Shown one piece after another: positions 18,121 to 28,659 of a DNA stretch of 64,000 bases (position 1 is its first letter; each line of letters starts with the position of its first letter). The stretch lies in assembly GCF_947499695.1 (NCBI RefSeq), contig NZ_CANMPQ010000001.1, positions 992,001 through 1,056,000 of the forward strand. The letters run 5' to 3'. The DNA comes from an uncultured Allomuricauda sp. GTDB taxonomy: Bacteria > Bacteroidota > Bacteroidia > Flavobacteriales > Flavobacteriaceae. The translations under genes were made by a program, and so were the position numbers. The notes under the pieces are model-generated. The model saw only the letters and a program-made list of their open reading frames with translations. It ran no database searches and was not told the origin of the DNA.

Positions 18121-18888
18121 GTGTATATTTTAAAATTAAAACAATTTGTTGCATTCGTAACTTTTTGTTTATTTCTATCCTGTCAGCAAGAGAAAGGGCA
18201 GCTTACAAAAGTTCAAGGGAAACAGCTGAAAATTGATACTAGTTTGGCCAGCGTAGATTCGATTTCGGACTATATAGCTCCATTTAAGAGTCGAATTGAT
18301 CAGGTCTTGGATAGCGCTTTGGCCTATGCTCCCGAAACCATTCCGTTGGATGATGCCCCCCACAATACCTCTTTGGGGAACTTGATGGCCGACATTGTAT
18401 TTGCCGAGACCAGTCCCCTTTTCAAATCAACTACGGGAAAAGATTTAGACTTTGTTGTTCTAAATAGAGGTGGTATACGTACCATCGTTTCCAAGGGAAA
18501 TGTTTCAGCACGAAATGCATTCGAAATCATGCCTTTTGAGAATTATATTTCCGTTGTTGAATTGGATGGAGCTGCGGTCAGAGAACTTATCGACTTCTTA
18601 GTTAATGCGACCAGGGCACATCCCATTGCAGGTATGCAAATTGTTCTAAATAAAAATGGAGGTCTGGAATCTGTGGATATCCAAGGGAGTCCATTTGACG
18701 AAACCAGAAATTACTATGTGGCAACCTCTGATTATCTGGTGCAGGGTGGACCAAGCATCGGCTTTTTTGATGAAATGGTGAATGTAACTGACACTGGTTA
18801 TCTTTTGCGTAACGCCATTATAGATCATTTAAAAAAAATAGATACCGTAAAAGCTGCGGTGGATGACAGATTTATTCAATTAAAGTAA
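18121..18888 (+). CDS. 5'-Nucleotidase C-terminal domain lipoprotein
   Basis: From a GTG start this gene gives a 255-residue lipoprotein precursor (basic N-terminus, hydrophobic run, LFLSC with Cys21). An ATG at 18067 is also open, but it would leave only 7 bases to the divergent gene and would spoil the signal peptide. The mature part is the substrate-binding 5'-nucleotidase C domain: NTSLGNLMADIV, LNRGGIR, MPFENYISVVELDG. It has no metallophosphatase domain; that half is the next gene, which starts directly after this stop codon. The two probably form one periplasmic nucleotidase or UDP-sugar hydrolase. Confidence 0.86.
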   Translation: MYILKLKQFVAFVTFCLFLSCQQEKGQLTKVQGKQLKIDTSLASVDSISDYIAPFKSRIDQVLDSALAYAPETIPLDDAPHNTSLGNLMADIVFAETSPLFKSTTGKDLDFVVLNRGGIRTIVSKGNVSARNAFEIMPFENYISVVELDGAAVRELIDFLVNATRAHPIAGMQIVLNKNGGLESVDIQGSPFDETRNYYVATSDYLVQGGPSIGFFDEMVNVTDTGYLLRNAIIDHLKKIDTVKAAVDDRFIQLK

Positions 18889-19800
18889 ATGAAGCGTAGG
18901 GATTTTTTACGAAACACCGCAGCTACCTCAACCCTTATTGGTTTAGGTGGATTGAGTTTTAATTCGTGTAAAGGATTGGGTTCACGGCAGATTACCATTT
19001 TACATACCAATGATGTTCATAGTCATATAGACCCTTTTCCTACCTCCCATTCACAATATGCCAATTTAGGCGGTGTGGCCCGAAGAGCGAGTCTGGTTGA
19101 GCAGATTCGAAGCGAAAATCCTAATACGTTACTGCTGGATGCCGGCGATATTTTTCAAGGTACCCCCTACTTCAATTTTTATGGTGGCGAATTGGAATTT
19201 AAGCTGATGAGTAAGCTCAAATACGATGCGGCTACCATTGGAAACCATGATTTTGACAATGGAATTGACGGTTTATTAGCCCAAGTTCCCAATGCCACAT
19301 TCAAACTGCTATCTGCTAATTACGATTTTTCAAACACGGTGATGAACGGTTTTGTAAAACCCTATCAAACATATGTTCTGGACGGAATCAAAGTTGGGGT
19401 CTATGGAATAGGAATTAAATTGGATGGTTTGGTCACTAAACGACTTTATAAGGAAACAGAATATCTCAATCCTTTTGAAATTGCCTTGGACACGGAACGT
19501 CTTCTAAAAGAAGAAGAAAAATGCGATCTAATTATCTGTCTTTCCCATTTGGGATATGATTATCAAAACCCTGATCGTCCTTCTGACACGCAATTGGCAC
19601 AACGGACCCATCATACAGATTTGATTATCGGTGGGCACACCCATACTTTTTTAGACAAACCAGACGTTCGAATCAATCAAAAAGGAAACTCTGTGTTAGT
19701 AAACCAAGTTGGTGCTTATGGCCTTAATTTAGGGCGCATTGATTTTTACTTTGATGAAGCAAAAAACGCTTCTGCAAATGGAGTCAGCATCTCGGTGTAA
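18889..19800 (+). CDS. 5'-Nucleotidase/UDP-sugar hydrolase metallophosphatase subunit
   Basis: This 303-residue exported metallophosphatase carries the N-terminal half of a 5'-nucleotidase. The leader KRRDFLRN is a twin-arginine (Tat) motif, and the hydrophobic region ends in FNSC (Cys27), suggesting a Tat-exported lipoprotein. Dinuclear metal motifs are complete: LHTNDVHSH (D42, H44), DAGDIFQGTP, GNHDFDNG and GGHTHTF. It likely hydrolyses nucleoside 5'-monophosphates or related esters in the periplasm. Start and previous stop are adjacent (TAAATG), so it is coupled to the C-domain gene. Confidence 0.92.
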   Translation: MKRRDFLRNTAATSTLIGLGGLSFNSCKGLGSRQITILHTNDVHSHIDPFPTSHSQYANLGGVARRASLVEQIRSENPNTLLLDAGDIFQGTPYFNFYGGELEFKLMSKLKYDAATIGNHDFDNGIDGLLAQVPNATFKLLSANYDFSNTVMNGFVKPYQTYVLDGIKVGVYGIGIKLDGLVTKRLYKETEYLNPFEIALDTERLLKEEEKCDLIICLSHLGYDYQNPDRPSDTQLAQRTHHTDLIIGGHTHTFLDKPDVRINQKGNSVLVNQVGAYGLNLGRIDFYFDEAKNASANGVSISV

Positions 19801-19903
19801 CTGCACCCTGTGACTGATTCATCCCAGTTGATTCGAAAACCAGACTATACCAGGTTAGATTTTCATTTTCTTGAATGAACCTCCACATTGAATAAAATAG
19901 AAA

Positions 19904-20036
19904 TAGGTTTGTTATTTACTTAACATTTCATGTATTTTACCATTGTTTTACAACAAAACGAAATGTACCTTTTAAGCTATAACTCAAATAAACTAAACTG
20001 TTAGGGGAATGCCGGGTAAATTACCCGGCATTTTTA
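19904..20036 (+). ncRNA. Candidate small RNA ending in a strong terminator
   Basis: This stretch has no reading frame of note. It begins with TAGGTTTG (19904-19911), a -7 promoter match. It then has a foldable element (ACATTTC 19923-19929 pairing GAAATGT 19960-19966, with GTTTT/AAAAC inside) and ends in a 12-bp G+C-rich hairpin with a T-tract. A transcript of about 110 nucleotides starting near 19918 would fit. It could instead be the 3' UTR of the nucleotidase operon. No known RNA family was recognised. Confidence 0.27.
20008..20036 (+). terminator. Intrinsic terminator
   Basis: AATGCCGGGTAA and its exact complement (20008-20019, 20021-20032) form a 12-bp stem followed by TTTTTAC on the plus strand. 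It is more than 200 bases after the nucleotidase gene, and it touches the stop codon of the minus-strand gene at 20034. Confidence 0.85.
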
Positions 20037-20333
20037 CGTATTGATAGCAGACTCTACCAACTCTTGCAGTTCTTCTTCAAAAGTAGATTCAGGGAATGAC
20101 CTACCAGCCTGTCTGTACCAATAACCCGCATTCCAATCATCTCCTTCTTTTCTATGTAAATAGGCATGAATCCAGTTTCCCATAGTACTATTCATGTCTT
20201 GGGCAATGTTATGCGATGCATCCCAGTTGCCCTTGGCATCCCACCACAAAGATTGTAGCGCCAAGGACCAAGCAGCAGGTGGTTCCGAGGAGTTCAATGT
20301 ATCTTGAAAATTATTAAAAGTTTTGGGTATCAT
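20034..20333 (-). CDS. Small conserved protein, tryptophan-rich, unknown function
   Basis: This 99-residue cytosolic protein carries a recognisable pattern seen in hypothetical proteins of several phyla: LALQSLWWDAKGNWDASH, then MGNWIHAYLHRKEGDDWNAG followed by YWYRQAGR. Two helix-turn-helix-like units resemble a short TPR pair. No catalytic residues can be named. It ends a tight minus-strand run with the M23 peptidase gene (9 bases upstream) and ligA, and its stop codon touches the terminator stem. Function unknown. Confidence 0.82.
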   Translation of the reverse strand: MIPKTFNNFQDTLNSSEPPAAWSLALQSLWWDAKGNWDASHNIAQDMNSTMGNWIHAYLHRKEGDDWNAGYWYRQAGRSFPESTFEEELQELVESAINT

Positions 20334-20342
20334 TCCATAAAT

Positions 20343-22921
<2,579 letters not shown>

Positions 22922-23503
22922 CTAAGTCTGCTCTTTTGCGATCCACTTTGGAACTGCCGTAGGTTTATATGCCTCCATTTTTGCGATAAGCCTTTCTGGA
23001 GTATCATCAATCAACAGCATATCCCGATTTTCTTGTTTTAAAAATCCATTAATCACCATAGTGTCCAAAAACTGAAGCATAGCATCAAAAAAACCTTTTG
23101 TATTCAATATTCCAATTGGCTTTTGATGCAGTCCAAGTTGTCCCCAGGTTATGATTTCAAATAATTCTTCCAAAGTACCAAAACCTCCTGGAAGCGCAAT
23201 AAAACCATTAGACAGTTCGTGCATTTTCAATTTTCTTTCATGCATGGTTTCCACCACAATCAGTTGGGTAATATTTGGATGAAAGATTTCCTTGCGTTTT
23301 AAAAAATCAGGAATCACACCAATTGCCTTCCCATTTTTAACCAGAACTCCGTCCGCCACTTGTCCCATTAATCCTACTTTGGCTCCACCATAAACCAAAT
23401 TGATGCCATTTATCGCCAAATGTTCGCCCAATTGAAAGGCCATTTTTATCACTTCGGGATCATTCCCTGTGCTACTTCCACAAAAAACCGCAATGCTGTC
23501 CAT
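22922..23503 (-). CDS. LOG-family protein (TIGR00730)
   Basis: This 193-residue Rossmann-like protein has the LOG signature PGGFGTLEELFEIITWGQLG and the upstream conserved GGAKVGLMG. Plant LOG proteins release cytokinin bases from their riboside monophosphates, and bacterial members hydrolyse nucleoside 5'-monophosphates similarly. The cellular role here is unclear; nucleotide salvage is the cautious reading. It lies between prmC (1 base) and ligA (no gap). Confidence 0.92.
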   Translation of the reverse strand: MDSIAVFCGSSTGNDPEVIKMAFQLGEHLAINGINLVYGGAKVGLMGQVADGVLVKNGKAIGVIPDFLKRKEIFHPNITQLIVVETMHERKLKMHELSNGFIALPGGFGTLEELFEIITWGQLGLHQKPIGILNTKGFFDAMLQFLDTMVINGFLKQENRDMLLIDDTPERLIAKMEAYKPTAVPKWIAKEQT

Positions 23504-23504
23504 A

Positions 23505-24368
23505 TCAATTTAATTTACCTTTTAGCATTCTATCATTTCCGTAGAGGTCTTTTCGAAGTTCAATTTCCAAAAAATTATGTTCTTCTAAAAGCACTTTTGT
23601 TTCCTTACCTAAATATTGATTGATCTCGAAGAACAGAATGCCTTTATCTTTTAAATTTTTATCTGCAAATTGAATTATTCTCCTATAAAATAGCAACGCA
23701 TCATTGTTGGGAACAAATAGTGCCAAGTCTGGTTCATATTCTATGACATTTTTCTTCATTTCGTCCTTTTCCAACTCTCTTACATAGGGTGGGTTGGAAA
23801 CAATAATGTCAAACCGAAGTTCTAACCCCAATTCAGGGTTAGAATCGAGAATATCTTTTTGAAGAAAGTTGACATCAGCATCATTTAAGACCGCGTTTTG
23901 GTTTGCAACCTTCAATGCTTTTTCCGATACATCTATGGCATATACCTTGGCGTTTGAAATGTTCTTGGCTAAAGCTATGGCAATACAACCACTTCCGGTC
24001 CCAACATCAAGTATGTTTAGGTCTTGACTGCGTTCGACCTCACAACAATCAACAATCCATTGCACCAATTCTTCCGTTTCTGGTCTTGGAATAAGAACAT
24101 CTTCATTAACCATAAACTCCATACCCATAAAGTGTGAACTACCTAATATGTATTGTATTGGTTTCTCTTTCTTTAAAGCCGCTAATGTTTCAAATAGTGG
24201 AGTTTCTTCTTCTTTGGTCACCACTAAGTTTGGTTGCATTACCAAAATAAATCGTTCCAATTTCAAGAAATGTTCGATAGTCAGATAAAAAAAAGTGTCA
24301 ACCTCTTCTGGCGGATAAATCCCGTCCAGTTCCAAGTGAAAAATGTTCTTAATTTCCTTGAGTAGCAC
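23505..24368 (-). CDS. prmC: Release-factor glutamine N5-methyltransferase
   Basis: PrmC methylates the glutamine of the GGQ loop in release factors 1 and 2. The 287-residue protein has the N-terminal helical domain, the SAM-binding motif LDVGTGSGCIAIALAKN at about 118, and the catalytic NPPYV motif (IIVSNPPYVREL) at about 192. It is one base from the GNAT gene upstream and one base from the LOG gene downstream. Confidence 0.96.
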   Translation of the reverse strand: MLLKEIKNIFHLELDGIYPPEEVDTFFYLTIEHFLKLERFILVMQPNLVVTKEEETPLFETLAALKKEKPIQYILGSSHFMGMEFMVNEDVLIPRPETEELVQWIVDCCEVERSQDLNILDVGTGSGCIAIALAKNISNAKVYAIDVSEKALKVANQNAVLNDADVNFLQKDILDSNPELGLELRFDIIVSNPPYVRELEKDEMKKNVIEYEPDLALFVPNNDALLFYRRIIQFADKNLKDKGILFFEINQYLGKETKVLLEEHNFLEIELRKDLYGNDRMLKGKLN

Positions 24369-24854
24369 CTATAATTTTTTAATCATCCAAACTGGACATG
24401 CATAATGACCAGTATCCCCAATTCTGGCATCTAGATACTCATAGCCTTGTTGGTTGTAGAGTTTTTGAGCAGCTTCCATATAGGGCATAGTTTCAAGATA
24501 ACATTGGTCAAATCCGAATTCCTTTGCCTTACCCTCACAAATGGATATTAATTTAGCTCCGATTCCTTTTCCTCTTGCCTTAGGTGACACATACATTTTC
24601 TGAAGTTCGCATATGTTGCCCTCATAATTCTCCAGTTGCGCTATTCCTGCGCATCCCATAATCTCCCCAGCCAGCTCCGCCACATAGTAGATTGCCCTTG
24701 GAACATCATAGGCGGTATACATATCGTCCAGTGCCTTATCTGCATATGCGGAACCTACTTTGGGCACACCCATTTCTAACAAAACTTCTCGAACCAATGT
24801 CGCTACACGCTCATTGTCTTCAGGGGTTATTTCCCGAATAACAACATCATTCAT
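24369..24854 (-). CDS. GNAT-family N-acetyltransferase
   Basis: This 161-residue acetyltransferase has the acetyl-CoA pyrophosphate loop VSPKARGKGIGAKLI (Q/RxxGxG/A type) and the C-terminal LYNQQGYEYLDA region of the fold. ATG 24854 is chosen over an open extension to 24956, because the extension would run into the divergent ribD start and is not GNAT-like. The substrate is unknown. It heads the prmC-LOG-ligA run. Confidence 0.87.
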   Translation of the reverse strand: MNDVVIREITPEDNERVATLVREVLLEMGVPKVGSAYADKALDDMYTAYDVPRAIYYVAELAGEIMGCAGIAQLENYEGNICELQKMYVSPKARGKGIGAKLISICEGKAKEFGFDQCYLETMPYMEAAQKLYNQQGYEYLDARIGDTGHYACPVWMIKKL

Positions 24855-24883
24855 AATGTATTTTATTATCCTATTTTTGCTAG

Positions 24884-25936
24884 GTGAAGATACATGAAAA
24901 ATACATGTTGCGGTGCATTGAATTGGGCAAAAAAGGGCTTGGGCGCACCGCACCAAATCCGATGGTTGGAAGTGTTATCGTGTATCAAGAAAAAATTATT
25001 GGGGAAGGTTATACCAGCCCATATGGAGGAAATCATGCCGAGGTAAATGCCATTGATTCGGTGGAAGACAAATCACTGCTTCCAAAATCTACTTTATATG
25101 TAACTCTGGAGCCTTGTTCCCATCATGGAAAGACACCTCCCTGTGCCAATTTGATTGCCAAACATAAGATTCAACACGTTGTAATTGGACTTCAAGACCC
25201 CCATAGCAAAGTTGCCGGAAAAGGAATCCAAAAACTCGAAACTTCAGGATGCAAGGTTATTGTTGGGGTATTAGACGAATTATGTAGAAAGCATCATAGG
25301 CGATTTCTAACTTTTCATGAGAGAAAAAGACCCTATATCATTCTTAAATGGGCTGAAACTCAAGATGGATTTATTGCTCCGAATAAATCATTAAGAAAAG
25401 ACAATCCGCAGCCTTTTTGGATTACAAATCCACACTCGAAACAATTGGTTCATCGGTGGAGAAGCGAGGAACAAGCCATTTTGGTGGGTACCAATACGGT
25501 TTTGGAGGACAATCCCAAACTTACTGTCCGGAATTGGCATGGGAAACACCCAATCCGCGTAGTTCTAGACCGTGAACTGAAAATACCCGAAGTATTTCAT
25601 GTGTTTGACAAAAGTGTAAAAACAATAGTACTAACAGAGACATTCGAGTCATCGCTGTATCTAGAAGGTATTGATTACGAAGTAATCGATTTTACGAAAC
25701 CTTTAGGTTCAGAGGTTTGCGAAGTGCTGTACAGGCATTCCATTAACAGTGTTTTGATTGAAGGTGGTTCCCAAACACTGGAAACTTTCATTCAAGAAAA
25801 TCTTTGGGATGAAGCGAGGGTGTTTACAGGAGCATCTCATTTTGGAACAGGGATTAAAGCTCCTGAACTTTCAGGGAAACCCATGGAACTTATCACAATT
25901 TTATCAGACACCTTAGCAACTTATACTAATGATTAA
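24884..25936 (+). CDS. ribD: Riboflavin biosynthesis deaminase/reductase
   Basis: RibD deaminates and then reduces the pyrimidine intermediate made from GTP. The 350-residue fusion has the zinc deaminase site HAEVNAI plus PCSHHGKTPPC in the first 150 residues. The reductase half contains LKWAETQDGFIA, LVGTNTVLEDNP and IEGGSQTLETF. The start is GTG: the residues it adds (HEKYMLRCIELGKKG) align with the family N-terminus. It faces the GNAT gene divergently across 29 bases and overlaps the HAD gene by 8. Confidence 0.95.
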   Translation: MKIHEKYMLRCIELGKKGLGRTAPNPMVGSVIVYQEKIIGEGYTSPYGGNHAEVNAIDSVEDKSLLPKSTLYVTLEPCSHHGKTPPCANLIAKHKIQHVVIGLQDPHSKVAGKGIQKLETSGCKVIVGVLDELCRKHHRRFLTFHERKRPYIILKWAETQDGFIAPNKSLRKDNPQPFWITNPHSKQLVHRWRSEEQAILVGTNTVLEDNPKLTVRNWHGKHPIRVVLDRELKIPEVFHVFDKSVKTIVLTETFESSLYLEGIDYEVIDFTKPLGSEVCEVLYRHSINSVLIEGGSQTLETFIQENLWDEARVFTGASHFGTGIKAPELSGKPMELITILSDTLATYTND

Positions 25937-26531
25937 GAACATTATTTTTGATTTTGGGGACATTTTCATCGATTTGGATAAACCGGCCACGGGCAAGGCT
26001 ATGGAGAAATTCGGATTTGAACATCTTACACTAGAACTGGACATCCTTTTTAAGGAATATGAAAAGGGATCGATAAGTTCACCTCAGTTTCTTGAAAAAG
26101 TATCCCACCATTTCCCTAGAGCCAGCGAAAAAGAATTGATCGATGCTTGGAATGCCATTCTTAAAAATTTTCCGGATTCGAGGCTGGAATTTGTTGAAAA
26201 TTTAGCCAAAGAAGGTGATTATCGCCTCTTTCTCCTAAGCAATACCAACGATATTCACATTGAATATGTAAAACAGGAAATGGGAGATGAAAAATTCAAC
26301 CGGTTTAAAAGCGCTTTTGAAACTTTCCACCTATCCTATGAAATGGGAATGCGCAAACCCGATGCCGAAATTTTTGAGTTTGTGCTCAAAGCCGACAATC
26401 TTGTCGCTTCTGAAACCTTATTTATTGATGATACCAAAGAAAATACCGACACGGCTTCAATCTTAGGAATCAATGTATGGAACTTACAAGTTGGAAAAGA
26501 AGATATAACCCAGTTAAAGTCCCATTTATAA
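25929..26531 (+). CDS. HAD-superfamily hydrolase
   Basis: This 200-residue HAD protein is of the YihX-like type. The nucleophile Asp is in IFDFGDIFIDLD, where position +2 is Gly as in that branch. LLSNTNDIH supplies the Thr/Ser motif, RKPDAEIF the Lys, and LFIDDTKENTDTA the metal aspartates. It is likely a phosphatase of small sugar phosphates or nucleotides. Being coupled to ribD, it could be the unidentified phosphatase step of riboflavin synthesis, but that is conjecture. Confidence 0.9.
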   Translation: MIKNIIFDFGDIFIDLDKPATGKAMEKFGFEHLTLELDILFKEYEKGSISSPQFLEKVSHHFPRASEKELIDAWNAILKNFPDSRLEFVENLAKEGDYRLFLLSNTNDIHIEYVKQEMGDEKFNRFKSAFETFHLSYEMGMRKPDAEIFEFVLKADNLVASETLFIDDTKENTDTASILGINVWNLQVGKEDITQLKSHL

Positions 26532-27395
26532 ATGATCTATTTAGTTTTAAGTGTACTGTGTACAAGTTTCTTGTTTGTGATTTTTAAGCTTTTCGATGTA
26601 TATAAGGTCCAAACATTATATGCCATTGTTGTGAATTATGTGGTGGCATGCACCGTAGGTCTTTTAATTTCGGACAATGAGTTTAATTTTGCGGAAATCA
26701 CTCAAAAGTCATGGTTTTTGGGTGCCATTGCTTTGGGAATCTTTTTTATCCTAGTATTCAATTTAATGGCCAAAACAGCGCAAGTGGCCGGGGTTTCCGT
26801 CGCATCAGTAGCTACAAAAATGTCGTTGGTGATACCTGTTGTTCTAGGAGTAGTCCTCTATCAAGAAAGGCTGTCAGGCTTTCAGATTGCTGGGATATTT
26901 CTGGCGTTGGCAGCGGTCTATTTCGCTTCCATGAAAGATGATGGTATGGAAATCTCCAAAAAATCACTGATTTTACCCTTGCTCGTCTTTTTAGGCTCTG
27001 GAATTATAGACGCAAGTATTAAATACTTTGAAACCGAGCATTTGGAGCCAGAAGAGGTTTCTATTTTTTCGGCCATGCTTTTCGGGTTTGCCGCAATTTC
27101 GGGATTTTGTTTTATTGGGATAAAGGCGGTCAAAACTCCATTGAAGGTAAATTTTAAGAATGTTGTGGGTGGAATTTTATTAGGTGTTCCCAATTTTTTC
27201 TCGATTTTCCTGCTGGTAAGAGCTCTTCAACATGGAGGAATGGACAGCGCTGCCATATTCACCTTAAATAATGTGGCAATTGTAATGCTTACAACACTTT
27301 TGGGTATTGTGTTATTCAAGGAAAAAATGAGCTCCAAAAACTGGGGAGGTATAGCTCTGGCTGTGGTTAGCATTATACTTGTGGCTCTCTTCTAA
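26532..27395 (+). CDS. EamA/DMT-superfamily transporter
   Basis: This 287-residue inner-membrane protein has about ten hydrophobic helices arranged as two EamA-like halves. The second half begins around residue 150. The C-terminal half carries the family pattern FTLNNVAIVMLTTLLGIVLF followed by KEKMSSKNW. It should move a small metabolite across the membrane; the substrate cannot be inferred. The stop of the HAD gene and this ATG are adjacent, and its stop shares a base with the next ATG. Confidence 0.88.
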   Translation: MIYLVLSVLCTSFLFVIFKLFDVYKVQTLYAIVVNYVVACTVGLLISDNEFNFAEITQKSWFLGAIALGIFFILVFNLMAKTAQVAGVSVASVATKMSLVIPVVLGVVLYQERLSGFQIAGIFLALAAVYFASMKDDGMEISKKSLILPLLVFLGSGIIDASIKYFETEHLEPEEVSIFSAMLFGFAAISGFCFIGIKAVKTPLKVNFKNVVGGILLGVPNFFSIFLLVRALQHGGMDSAAIFTLNNVAIVMLTTLLGIVLFKEKMSSKNWGGIALAVVSIILVALF

Positions 27396-28003
27396 TGGAC
27401 AAAGACCGGTACAAAACGCTTTTAAAACCATCTCCTGAAATTCTATTTAAGGATAGAAAGAGTAAATTTTTTGGTTATGCTTTTCCAATTTCCAATGAAT
27501 TGGAGGTGAAACCTATTATTGAGTCTTTACGAAAAGAACATCATACAGCCAACCATGTCTGCTATGCATGGCAATTGGGCACAAAACAACCCAAGTACAG
27601 GGCCAATGATGATGGAGAGCCCAACAATTCTGCTGGAATGCCTATCTATGGACAAATTCAGTCTTTTGAGGTCACCAATGTACTTGTTGCAGTTACCCGA
27701 ATCTTTGGCGGAACAAAACTCGGAGTAGGTGGTTTGATCCAAGCCTATCGAACCACTGCTCAAATGGCACTTGAAAGTGCTTCAATAATTGAAAAAACCA
27801 TAGAAGTCCAATTTGAGCTGAGTTTTGATTACCTACAAATGGACAGGGTAATGAGGACAATCAAACAGAAAGGCATAAATCTGGTTTCCCAAAAAATGGA
27901 GTTACGATGCGAGTTGATTATTTCGGTCCGTGAAAGTGAAGCAGAACAAACAGCTCAAGTTTTTGATGAAATGCAACATGTCAACATCAAAAAGCTAGTA
28001 TAA
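27395..28003 (+). CDS. YigZ/IMPACT-family protein
   Basis: This 202-residue protein has the N-terminal IMPACT (UPF0029) domain, with KSKFFGYAFPI, the HHTANHVCYAW motif, GEPNNSAGMPI and GGTKLGVGGLIQAYR, and a small C-terminal DUF1949 ferredoxin-like domain. Eukaryotic IMPACT regulates translation through GCN1; the bacterial role is not settled. It ends the ribD-HAD-EamA run (TAATG junction). Confidence 0.92.
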   Translation: MDKDRYKTLLKPSPEILFKDRKSKFFGYAFPISNELEVKPIIESLRKEHHTANHVCYAWQLGTKQPKYRANDDGEPNNSAGMPIYGQIQSFEVTNVLVAVTRIFGGTKLGVGGLIQAYRTTAQMALESASIIEKTIEVQFELSFDYLQMDRVMRTIKQKGINLVSQKMELRCELIISVRESEAEQTAQVFDEMQHVNIKKLV

Positions 28004-28054
28004 AACCCAAGGTTTTAAGTTCGAAGGCGGAATAAGTGTGGTTTTTGCGGAAAA

Positions 28055-28456
28055 TTAGTTGAAGTCTATTTTTTCCAAAATATGGTCGGGACATTTTATC
28101 GGTCTATTTGTTTCCTTGTCCATGAATGCCAAAACGGTCTTTGCAATGGCCAACAGCTCATTTGAGTCATTATATATTTTATAATCAAATTCAATCTTAA
28201 CTAACGGGGGTTTTTTAATTGTGGTCTCTACTGTAAGTAGGTCGTCGAACAATGCGGATTTTTTATAATCAATTTGTAAGGAAATTACAGGGAGTATGAT
28301 TCCATTTTCTTCCATCTCTCTATAAGAGGTTCCAATGCTTCTTAACCACTCTATCCTTCCCATTTCTAAATATTGTGCGTAGTTGCCATGGTGCACCACA
28401 CCCATCTGGTCAGTTTCAGCATATCTAACACGAAAAGAAAAGGAATTTTGGCTCAT
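28055..28456 (-). CDS. Acyl-CoA thioesterase, hot-dog fold
   Basis: This 133-residue protein is of the YbgC/4-hydroxybenzoyl-CoA thioesterase type. The catalytic Asp is in RYAETDQMGVVHHGNYAQYL, followed by the helix EMGRIEWLRSIG. It should cleave acyl-CoA or acyl-ACP in the cytosol. It stands alone, convergent to yigZ and divergent from dnaA, with about 200 bases to dnaA. Confidence 0.92.
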   Translation of the reverse strand: MSQNSFSFRVRYAETDQMGVVHHGNYAQYLEMGRIEWLRSIGTSYREMEENGIILPVISLQIDYKKSALFDDLLTVETTIKKPPLVKIEFDYKIYNDSNELLAIAKTVLAFMDKETNRPIKCPDHILEKIDFN

Positions 28457-28590
28457 ATAGTTGTCGAAAAATTATATATTTATTGTCTTGGTTATCCTTA
28501 AAGAAACATGCGAAAAAAAAACAGAATATTCAACCCTAAAATCATTTTTTTTTTCAAAGATTTGTTCACATATTTGTCGCTGTCAAAAAG

Positions 28591-28610
28591 CATCTGATTC
28601 CCCTCAGATG
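28591..28610 (+). promoter_or_regulatory. Hairpin in the dnaA upstream region
   Basis: CATCTGA (28591-28597) and TCAGATG (28604-28610) form a perfect 7-bp stem with loop TTCCCC, 50 bases before dnaA. No T-tract follows, so it is not a terminator. The rest of 28457-28659 is A+T rich and without a convincing DnaA-box cluster; TTATCCTTA at 28492 is two mismatches from the consensus. Confidence 0.4.
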
Positions 28611-28659
28611 TTTGAACCAAAAGCTTAAAGCTAACCAACAAAACTAAGGAAAGACTTTT

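Noticed and set aside
28457..28659. Origin of replication next to dnaA
   Set aside because: Only one poor DnaA-box match (TTATCCTTA, two mismatches) and no cluster. dnaA position alone is not evidence of an origin.
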